A stretch of 64,000 nucleotides of DNA from Nostoc sp. ATCC 43529. GTDB lineage: Bacteria > Cyanobacteriota > Cyanobacteriia > Cyanobacteriales > Nostocaceae. Location of the stretch: contig LWTK01000036.1 in assembly GCA_003326205.1 (NCBI GenBank), forward strand, positions 62,001-126,000, written 5' to 3'. Both the position numbers and the translations under genes were made by a program. This document shows positions 9,121 to 18,700 of this stretch, piece by piece. Every line of letters begins with the position of its first letter. Within the stretch, counting starts at the first letter, position 1. The notes beneath the pieces are model-generated. The model was not told the DNA's origin, did not search any database, and saw only the letters and a program-made list of their open reading frames with translations.

Positions 9121-11691
9121 CTAAAACTCCACTGCAACTGTACCTAATACCGTCAATGGTGCTGCGGGGAGAAGACTAAAACCATCTACTTCGTAATATT
9201 TAACGTCAAAGAGATTCTTAATATTAAGACCAACTCTATAATTACTCCGACGATAAAAAACAGATGCGTCAGTTCTTAGATATGAGGGAACTGTGAAGGT
9301 ATTGGGTAAAGATACCTCACGTTCTGCTGCATATACTAACCCCAAGCCAAAACCTAAACCTTGCAAATTACCATTTTGAATTTCATAAGTAGACCACAAA
9401 CTGGCGCTGTGTTCCGGTACGCCTGCGGGTCGGTTTCCGATGGGAATCACATTGTCTTCTGTAACAGCAGCATCTATGTAAGCATAACTAGCAATTACCT
9501 TCCAACCTGATAATATTTCCCCAGCAATATCTAGTTCAATACCACGGCTTCTTTGTTCGCCGGTTTGGATGCTGAAATTTCTATCAACTGGATCACTTGT
9601 CAGCACATTCTGACGAGTGATTTGATACAATGCTAAAGTTGCTGACACCCGACTGTCAAAAAAATCTTGCTTAATTCCTACCTCAAACTGTTCGCCAATT
9701 TCTGGTTTAAATTGTTCCTCTGTCCGACTTCTACTAAAAATTTGAGGAACGAAAGCATTAGTCCAATTGAAATAAACAGATGTAGACTGACTTGGCTGAT
9801 AAACTATTCCAACTCGTGGCGAAAATCTGCTGTCTGTTTGCTCATTTACTACTGTATTAGTTGGACGGTCTTTAAAGAAAGAGTCAACCACATCAAAACG
9901 ACCACCTGCCAAAATTTTGAGATTAGGCAAAATTTCTATTAAATCTTGGACATAAATGCCAATATTGTCTCCACCTTGCTCACCAGCAAAACTGAGAGTA
10001 AATTCTCCTGGTCTTGCACCATAAACTGGGTTAAAAATATCAATAGGAGCTAAAGGAGCTTCAAAAACATCATAGCCATATTTAAATCGAGCTAACTCTA
10101 CGCCAAATAAAACATTGTGACGTAAAGAACCTGTATTAAATTTTCCCGAAATTTCAGTTTGCGAGGAGTAATTTTCTGTTTTCTGCGCTCCTACAGAAGA
10201 TGTCCTATCTAGTGTACGACCATCATCTCGTAAGGATATTGAATATATCCGAGCATTGCCAACTTCAGTATTATTAATAGTTGCATTTAACCCCTGTCTA
10301 AATTTCCAATTTTCACTAAACTGATGTTCAAAATTACCAGTAATTGAAGCAACATTTCCAGTAGTGGGGTCGAGATTGGGTTCGCCAATAAACCTGTTAA
10401 CTGGCAGTTGTAAAGATACGGGATCTAAAGGTAAACCTTTGTCAAAAATATAACTGTAGTCGAGATATTCAAATTCGGTGGTCAAAGTTGTACGTGGACT
10501 CAGTTGCAAAGTCAAAACGGGAGCAATGAAAAAGTTTTCCCTAGAGACAAAATCACGATAGCTGTTGCTATTTTCATAGGCGACATTTAAGCGGTATAAA
10601 GCAGAGCGATCGCTTAACAGTGGCCCTGTAATATCAATACTGGGACGGTAAAAATCAAAACTGCCAATGGTCAACTGACCTTGATAAAAGGGACTGTCAA
10701 GCGGCTTTTTCGTGACTGTATTAACTAATCCACTCAAGGCAGAAGAACTACCACCACCATAAAGAACTGATGACGGGCCTTTTAGTACTTCTACACGCTC
10801 AACGTTAGCAATATCACGAGGATTACCTTGATCCCGAAAGCCATTGCGGAGGTTTTCATACCCTGCAAACAAACCGCGAATATTGTAACCAGATGCTGTG
10901 CCAAAGCCGAATATCCGTTGTACACCACTGACGTTATCTGTAAATTCGTCTAGACGTGTTACTTGTCTATCCTCTAGTACTTGCCGAGGCACAACTTGAA
11001 TAGATTGGGGAATGTCCCGTAGGGGTACGTCAATTTTTGTAGAACTGGGAGCAATTTGTACGTTGTATTCGCCCTCTGTTTCACCTGTTACGACTAATTC
11101 GATAGGTTGCTCGTCTTGAGCAGAGGGTTGTTCTGGTACTGTTTCACTACTAGGCTGTTCTTCTGTTTCAGGTGTCTGTGGTGGCGGCTGTTGGGATGTA
11201 GAAGATATGGCTGGTGTAATCCCGAAAACTAAACCTTCATCGCTGTCAAACAATTCAACTTTTGGCGCACCTGCTTTACCTGTCACTCTTACCCGGATAG
11301 TCTTGCTATCTAGGTTTGTCACTGTTACTTCTGTAATTCCCGCGATCGCATTTTCTTGGCGGAAGGAGTCGCCTGTTGTTAGGCGCAGTTGAGTGTTAGG
11401 AATATCTGCAATAAAACTATTCCCTTCACTTGTGACTGAGGTTTGTAGGTTATCAGATGCAGAAGTTTCTAGAATGATTTCTAAACCATCATCTGTTGAG
11501 GAAAAACGCACTCCAGTTACTTGTATGACTTCAGTTTGTGCAAAAAGCCAGTCTTTCACACTGGTATAGGGAATGGGGATATCTGAACTGGAAGTACCTT
11601 CTTTAGCCACTTCTTGTGCTTTTACAGGTGCAATTGCTAACAGACAAATAGCTCCTACAATTCCCAAATCAAAAAACAGTCTTTGTTTCAA
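9121..11691 (-). CDS. TonB-dependent siderophore/metallophore receptor with AMIN domain
   Basis: About 856 aa from a TTG start (complement of 11689-11691). I chose this start because a strong GGAGGA lies about 5 bases upstream and the protein then begins with a clean signal peptide (MKQRLFFDLGIVGAICLLA...VKA-Q). An in-frame GTG at 11721 would add ten residues across the Shine-Dalgarno. Domains: signal peptide, AMIN domain (~45-155), Pro/Glu/Gln-rich linker, plug (~215-330, with PQSIQVVPRQVLEDR and NVERVEVLKGPSSVLYGGG), then a 22-strand-type barrel ending in terminal Phe. This is the TIGR01783-like siderophore receptor family, and an AMIN fusion is common in cyanobacteria. First gene of the uptake operon, with a FUR-family box about 180 bp upstream. 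Confidence 0.93.
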   Translation of the reverse strand: MKQRLFFDLGIVGAICLLAIAPVKAQEVAKEGTSSSDIPIPYTSVKDWLFAQTEVIQVTGVRFSSTDDGLEIILETSASDNLQTSVTSEGNSFIADIPNTQLRLTTGDSFRQENAIAGITEVTVTNLDSKTIRVRVTGKAGAPKVELFDSDEGLVFGITPAISSTSQQPPPQTPETEEQPSSETVPEQPSAQDEQPIELVVTGETEGEYNVQIAPSSTKIDVPLRDIPQSIQVVPRQVLEDRQVTRLDEFTDNVSGVQRIFGFGTASGYNIRGLFAGYENLRNGFRDQGNPRDIANVERVEVLKGPSSVLYGGGSSSALSGLVNTVTKKPLDSPFYQGQLTIGSFDFYRPSIDITGPLLSDRSALYRLNVAYENSNSYRDFVSRENFFIAPVLTLQLSPRTTLTTEFEYLDYSYIFDKGLPLDPVSLQLPVNRFIGEPNLDPTTGNVASITGNFEHQFSENWKFRQGLNATINNTEVGNARIYSISLRDDGRTLDRTSSVGAQKTENYSSQTEISGKFNTGSLRHNVLFGVELARFKYGYDVFEAPLAPIDIFNPVYGARPGEFTLSFAGEQGGDNIGIYVQDLIEILPNLKILAGGRFDVVDSFFKDRPTNTVVNEQTDSRFSPRVGIVYQPSQSTSVYFNWTNAFVPQIFSRSRTEEQFKPEIGEQFEVGIKQDFFDSRVSATLALYQITRQNVLTSDPVDRNFSIQTGEQRSRGIELDIAGEILSGWKVIASYAYIDAAVTEDNVIPIGNRPAGVPEHSASLWSTYEIQNGNLQGLGFGLGLVYAAEREVSLPNTFTVPSYLRTDASVFYRRSNYRVGLNIKNLFDVKYYEVDGFSLLPAAPLTVLGTVAVEF

Positions 11692-11867
11692 AATGTTCCT
11701 CCACACCACATTGCACACCACTACAACAGGTATTACTTGCCTTCCATCGCAAATAACTTCATTTCTGCTGTTGCGTGATGAAAAAGTAGTAAATCAAACT
11801 TTGCCAAGTTCAACCTACTCAGGTTTAAGAATCCTCAAAGATTTTTGTTGAAGTACTGCTGAAAAAT

Positions 11868-11887
11868 ATAACGATAATCATTCTTAC
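11868..11887 (-). promoter_or_regulatory. FUR-family operator (Zur or Fur box) before the TonB-receptor operon
   Basis: Read in the direction of the receptor gene the site is GTAAGAATGATTATCGTTAT. It matches 15 of 19 positions of the classical Fur box and also fits the cyanobacterial Zur palindrome TGATAATnATTATCA with few mismatches. The core AATGATTATC.TTA is repeated in front of the COG0523-like GTPase gene at 47691-47710. Whether Fur or Zur binds cannot be decided from sequence alone. Confidence 0.65.
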
Positions 11888-12140
11888 AATACCAAGGTTG
11901 TAAAAAAAGTCAAGCTCTTTTTTAAAGTTGGATATTATGAATGAAGTTTTGAATTTCTAAAAGCATTACTGAGCCTACTGAAAACAGTTGTTTATGTCAA
12001 AAGACTGCCCGTCAAAACATGACTGTATGTTAAATAAAAAATGAAAAAATATTTTATTTATTTACATGATAAGTATTAAATATTTACAAATTTTTAAAAC
12101 ACGAATTACTACTGGTCTATCGCATTAGTTATGAAAGGTT

Positions 12141-12193
12141 CGTAGTAAGCACTTTAGTGCTTAAATGAGGACTAAAGTCCTCACTACAAACCT
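12141..12193. repeat. Paired palindromic interspersed repeat
   Basis: Two adjacent near-perfect palindromes, TAAGCACTTTAGTGCTTA and GAGGACTAAAGTCCTC, are flanked by GTAGT and ACTAC, forming an outer inverted repeat. This type of small palindromic repeat is common between cyanobacterial genes. It can form a cruciform or hairpins in RNA from either strand. Confidence 0.7.
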
Positions 12194-12747
12194 ATCAAAA
12201 TGAGTTTGGTGAACCACTAGTTTAAATTAACGATCATTAGGTTAGTAAATCAATATACAAAAACAAATAATAATAAGTTATTGCTGATTGTATAACCAAC
12301 AGAAGCATGTAATATGTTGTTTGTTGAGGATTGCTGAAAATAGTTTTCGATATCACTTAGAAAATTTATCCTCCAAAAAAGTTTTGAAGGAAATTGTTAA
12401 TAGTCTGACAATGGACGGATTCAGCTTTTTTTGCTTTCGTCTGATTCTTTACTGTTTCTCGTCCTAAAAAATAAGGCACAAGAAAAATATTGCGGGGTAA
12501 GGGACCATATCACGCTAAACACATTCTTGTTTCTTAAATAAACATTAATTAAGAGTAATTGCACCATTATGTTTCTTGCAACTAGCAAGGAAAATCTCAT
12601 TTTATGCTGTTATAAAAATCTCTATTATCAAACTATTAGATAAACATTTTGAGATGATAAAAAATGTGTTTTCTAGTCGTTTAACATTGCAACACCTGAA
12701 TTTCAAGTGATTGATGACCTTGAACGCACAATTGAGAAGGTTTCCAA

Positions 12748-15700
12748 ATGAGCAAAAGCTTTTTCGAGTTACCAGTTGAATTTTCCACTTTGGTTGAACT
12801 GCTTCACTGGAGAGCAAGCAAGCAACCCCAACAGCAGGCATATACTTTTCTTGTGGATGGAGAAGTGGAGGGTTCTTATTTAACGTATGGAGAATTAGAC
12901 CGGCAAGCTCGACTTATTGCTACGTTACTTCAAAGCTGTGCAAAAAGGGGAGAAAGAGCATTGTTGCTCTATCCGCCAGGTTTAGAATTCATCGCTGCAT
13001 TTTTTGGATGTCTTTATGCCGGAGTAATAGCGGTTCCTGCTTATCCGCCACGCTCAAACCGTTCCATGCCCCGATTACAAGCCATCATTGCAGATGCACA
13101 GGCAACTATTGTCTTAACAACTACAAACCTTTTGGCTGATATCAAGTGTCAGTTTCATCAAGTTCCAGAGCTAGCAACTATGCAATGCCTAGCGACTGAT
13201 GAGATTGCAAGGGAGGGAAAAGATAGATGGCAACAAGCCGATATCACCAATAATACCTTAGCGTTGCTGCAATATACTTCAGGTTCTACAGCAGCACCAA
13301 AAGGAGTAAAGGTTAGTCATGGCAATCTTTTGCATAATCAAAAGCTGATCCAACTAGCAATGGAGCATACCGCAGAAACGGTTTTTGTTGGTTGGCTACC
13401 TCTATTTCATGATATGGGATTGGTGGGGAATATGCTCCAGCCTTTGTACTTGGGAATACCCTGCATTCTCATGTCTCCTGTAGCGTTTTTGCAAAAACCC
13501 TGGCGTTGGCTACAAGCAATTTCTCGGTATAAAGCTACAACCAGTGGCGGGCCGAATTTTGCCTATGATTTATGCGTTCGTAAAATTACCCCGGAACAAC
13601 GAACTACCTTGGATCTCAGTAGTTGGGAAATTGCTTTTAACGGAGCTGAACCGATTCGGAAAGAAACATTAGAACAGTTTGCTGCCACCTTTGCTGAGTG
13701 CGGATTTCGCCGCGAGGCTTTTTATCCTTGTTATGGGATGGCGGAAACGACATTGATTCTTTCTGGTGGTAGTAAAGCGGCTCCACCAGTATTACAGTCA
13801 GTCAAATCTTTAGCATTGGCACAAAATCAGATCGTTTCAGCAAGTACAAAAGAAGTTGATGTCAGGACGTTGGTAGGTTGTGGTCGTCCTTTGCCAGATT
13901 TAAAGATTGTCATTGTTAACCCTGATACTTTAATACCTTGTCTACCTAGTGAAGTGGGCGAGATTTGGGTGGCGGGAGGTAGTGTGACTCAAGGGTATTG
14001 GTGTCGGACAGAACAAACAGAGTATACATTCCGAGCTTGTCTGAAAGATACAAAAGAAGAGCCGTTTCTGCGTACAGGCGACTTGGGATTTTTGTATGAA
14101 GGCGAACTCTTCATTACTGGTCGTCTGAAGGATTTGATAATTATCCGGGGGCGCAATCATTACCCACAAGATATTGAATGGACGGTAGCCAAGAGCCACC
14201 CAGCACTACAAGCAGACAGTGGAGCAGCGTTTTCTGTTGATGTAAACGGCGAAGAGAGGCTAGTTATCGTCCAAGAAGTACAGCGCAGTTATCTGCGAAA
14301 TTTAGATCCTGAGGAATTACTAAGAGCTATCCGTCAGGCGGTGGTAGAAGAACATCAGGTGCAAGTTTATGCGGTGTTACTTCTCAAACCAAGTAGTATT
14401 CCTAAAACTTCTAGCGGCAAGATTCAACGCCATGCTTGTCGGGCTGGGTTTTTGGCAGGAACCTTGGAAACAATAGCTAGTTGCATTTTAGAAGATATTC
14501 ATGAAATAGATAGTAAAGTCGGTTTGAGTCGTGAAGATATTTTGGCATTGCAGCCATTACAACGTCAGTCAAAACTAGAATCTTATCTTCAGCAACAAGT
14601 CGCTAGGGTAATGAAAGTATCCCTGAAGCAAGTAAATCCAAGGCAACCTTTAGGTAGTTTGGGTGTTGATTCGTTAATAGCAATTGAACTTCAGCACACC
14701 TTTGAAACTGATTTAGGTGTGGTTTTGCCAATGGCTTGTTTTTTGGGAAACGCCAGTCTTGAACAACTAGCAATCAAGATAATAGCGCAGTTAGAATCAA
14801 ATTCGGTTAACGAAGTATTATCCCTTAATGCTGTCACCGAATATCAGCTTTCTCATGGTCAACAAGCGTTATATTTTTTACAGCAATTAGCACCAGAAAA
14901 TACTGCTTACAACATTGCTAGGGCGGTGCTTATCCGGGGCGATTTAAATATTGAAGCGTTACATCGAGCATTTCAAATATTAGCCGATCGCCATCCTGTT
15001 CTACGTACTACTTTTATTACCAAGCAAGGACAAACTGTACAGCGAGTCCATCAACAGTTACAAGTCTACTGGCAACAGGAAGATGCTAGCGAATGGGATG
15101 AATTATCTTTGAGCGATCGCCTAATTCAACTAGCCCATTCTCCCTTTGATTTACAACAAGGGCCGTTAATCAGGGTAGGTTTATTTATTCGCTCACCTCA
15201 AGAACACATTCTTTTGCTAGTAGTTCATCATATTGTGGCAGACCTCTGGAGTTTGACTGTATTAGTGGATGAGTTAGGCAGGTTGTATGAGGCAGAAAAA
15301 AACAGTATACCTCTAACCCTTCCTCCCTTGACCAAACAGTATGCTGACTACGTGAATGCTGAAGCACAAATGCTGGCAAGTCCAGAAGGTGAAAAACTTT
15401 GGGCTTACTGGCAAAAGCAATTAGCAGGAGAATTACCTGTATTAAATCTGCACACCGACCGTCCGCGCCCATTTATGCAAAGTTACCGAGGGGCAACTTA
15501 TACTTGTAAATTCAGTGCAGAACTCACACAGAAACTCAAAGACTTCAGCCGCGATCGCCAAGTTACCCTCTACATGACACTGCTTGCAGCTTTTCAATCG
15601 CTGCTTTACCGCTACACAGGACAAGAAGATATACTCGTCGGTTCTCCTACCAGTGGTAGAAATCGAGCTGCTTGGGGGGGAGTTGTCGGTTACTTAGTTA

Positions 15701-18700
15701 ATCCGGTAGTTCTTAGAGCCAATTTCGCCGACAACCCTAGCTTTGAAACATTTTTGCAACAAGTCCAGCAAACAGTTTTAGATGCTTTTGCTCATCAAGA
15801 TTATCCCTTTTCTTTGATAGTAGAACAGCTAGTACCTGTTCGTGATTTGGGGCGATCGCCTTTATTCCAAGTCATGTTTGTCTTACAAAAAGCCCAAATT
15901 GCACAGCAAGCAGGATTAGCAGCCTTAGCACTAGGTGAATCTGGAATAGGCATGAATTTGGGAGATTTACAGTTAGAAACTTGGAGACTCGAACAGCAAA
16001 TAGCGCAGTTTGAGTTAACCTTAATGATGGCTGAAAATGATGGAGTTCTGACAGCTTCTTGGCAATACAACTCTGACCTGTTTGATAGTGATACTATTAC
16101 CCGCATAGCAGGTCATTTTCAGACCTTACTGGAAAGTGCGATCGCCAACCCACTACAACCCATCGCCAATTTACCACTTTTGACAGATTCAGAACAGCAT
16201 CAAATATTATCCGAATTTAGCCAACCCCAATCCAAAATCCGTCTTGAAAAGTTTGCTCAACGGGGGGGAACCCCCCTTCGGGTTCACCACTTTGCTTATG
16301 CCGGGAAACCCGTCCACCGCAAGTGGTTCACCGCACGCAACTTTTCGCAAAATCCAAAATCTAAAATTGAGCGATGTCTGCATGAATTGTTTACAACTCA
16401 AGTAGAACAAACACCTGATGCTGTAGCAATTACCTTTGCTGATGAACATCTAACTTACCAGCAACTCAACGCACGGGCAAATCAACTCGCGCACTATCTC
16501 CAAAGCTTGGGTGTAAAGCCAGAAGTTAAAGTTGGCTTGTGTGTCGAGCGTTCCTTAGAAATGATTGTCGGTATACTTGGTATTCTCAAAGCTGGGGGTG
16601 CTTATGTACCCTTAGATCCGAATTATCCCCAAGAGCGTTTGGTATTCATTTTAGAAGATGCAAATATAACGATAGTAGTAACGCAGAAGCAGCTAATCGA
16701 AAAACTTCCTACTTTTACAGGTTCCATCGTCTGCCTAGATCGAGTTAAACAAGAGAGAGAACACAACCCCATCAGCGAAGTTACAGCAGATAACTTAGCT
16801 TATATTATCTATACTTCTGGTTCCACCGGTCAGCCGAAAGGCGTTTTGGTGAATCACTTCCATGTTGTGCGGTTATTTAGCTCAACTGACGAGTGGTTTA
16901 AATTCAGTAATAACGATGTGTGGACGCAGTTCCATTCCTATGCTTTTGACTTTTCTGTGTGGGAAATGTGGGGAGCGTTGCTTTATGGCGGACGCTTGGT
17001 AATCGTTCCCTACTGGATTAGTCGTTCCCCTGAAGCTTTTTATAATTTACTTTGTCAAGAGCAGGTAACAGTTCTCAATCAAACTCCTTCGGCTTTTCGT
17101 CAGTTGATGCGCTTAGAACAACAAGCTTCTAAACTTGCCTTACGTCTAGTAATTTTTGGTGGGGAAGCCTTGGAAATCAAAACTTTAAAGCCTTGGTTTG
17201 ACCGTCATGGCGATTCACCGCAGTTAGTTAATATGTACGGCATTACAGAAACTACTGTACACGTCACTTATCATCCTCTTACCAAAGCCGATATTGAACG
17301 CACCAACAGTATAATTGGTCGTCCAATTCCCGATTTACAGGTGTATATATTAGATAAACATCGCCAACTCGTACCCGTTGGAGTACCTGGAGAAATGTAC
17401 GTTGGTGGTGCTGGAGTGACGCGGGGTTATTTGAATCGTCCCGAACTGACTGCTGCGAGGTTTAGACATTGCACCTTTGGAAATTACTCTACAAGACTTT
17501 ATCAAACCGGAGACTTAGGACGTTATTTACCTAATGGCGAACTTGAGTATTTAGGACGCATTGATGAACAAGTAAAAGTTCGCGGTTTCCGCATTGAATT
17601 GGGAGAAATTGAGGCGGTATTGCGCCAACATCCAGCTATTGAGGAAGCTGTGGTTTTGATGCGAGAAACTGAGTTTGTTGGCGACATTCAGCCTGATGCT
17701 GCTGTTACGGAACTGCGCCAATTTATTAAACAAAATAAATCAGAAAATTTTAGCGATCGCCAATTAATTGCTTATTGCGTCTCTGCTCAACAGCCTACAC
17801 CAACAATTACTGAATTGCGCCGTTGGCTAAAAAATCAGTTACCTGAATACATGATACCTGCGGCTTTTGTCATGTTAGATAGTCTACCTTTAACGCCCAA
17901 TGGGAAAGTAGACAAACGAGTATTACCAAACTGCGATCGCATTAGACCAGACCTAGATACAGCTTACATTGCTCCGACTACCTCAGCACAAAAAGCATTA
18001 GCTCAAATCTGGACACAGGTATTGAGGATTGAACGAGTAGGTATCTACGATAATTTTTTTGAATTAGGAGGAGATTCTATTCGTAGTATTCAGGTGTTAG
18101 CTAAATCTCAAGAAAGAGGCTTGAATTTTTCGCTACAACAACTTTTTCAACATCAAACGATTTATGAATTGGTGCAGGAAGTTAATATTACTGAACCGAG
18201 TTCTTTATTAACTCAGAAAACAGAAAAATTTAGTTTGATTACTGCAAGCGATGGGCTACGCCCCGCCGTAGGCGATCGCCAAAAATTACCATTAGATATA
18301 GAAGATGCTTATCCTTTAGCGAGAATCCAGGCGGGAGTTATTTTTCATTCTCAATACAGCCCTGATTCGCCAATGTATCATGATATATTCTTCTACCAGT
18401 TGCGAGTTCGTTTTGATGTGGAATGTTTGCAACAAGCAATTCAGCAATTAGTAAATCGTCACCCGATTTTACGGACTTCGTTTGATTTAATCAACTTTAG
18501 CGAACCATTGCAACTAGTACATGAGCGAGTGAGTGTACCGCTACAGGTAGAAGATTTACGCTTTCTATCGCCAACTCAGCAAAAACAAGCAATTGACACT
18601 TGGATAGAAACTGAGAAACAGCGAAATTTTGATTGGACTTGTCCGCCAATGATTCGCTTTTTTATTCATCGCCTCACTGACGAGTCTTTTTATCTCGTCT

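Larger units (their letters stand above)
11692..12747. other. Divergent intergenic region between uptake operon and NRPS cluster
   Basis: About 1 kb without a supported gene. It contains the FUR-family box at 11868-11887 and a pair of short palindromes at 12141-12193. Both promoters must lie here. No convincing second operator was seen close to the NRPS start. The FAAL-NRPS gene is preceded by GAGAAGG, 7 bases before its ATG at 12748. Confidence 0.6.

Noticed and set aside
12625..12652. Possible second FUR-family box before the NRPS gene (TTATCAAACTATTAGATAA)
   Set aside because: It is only a loose inverted repeat with a 9-base spacer and lacks the GATAATnATTATC core, so I do not call it.
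12602..12841. 79-codon minus-strand frame overlapping the FAAL-NRPS start
   Set aside because: It overlaps the secure N-terminus of the FAAL and has no ribosome-binding site or recognisable domain.
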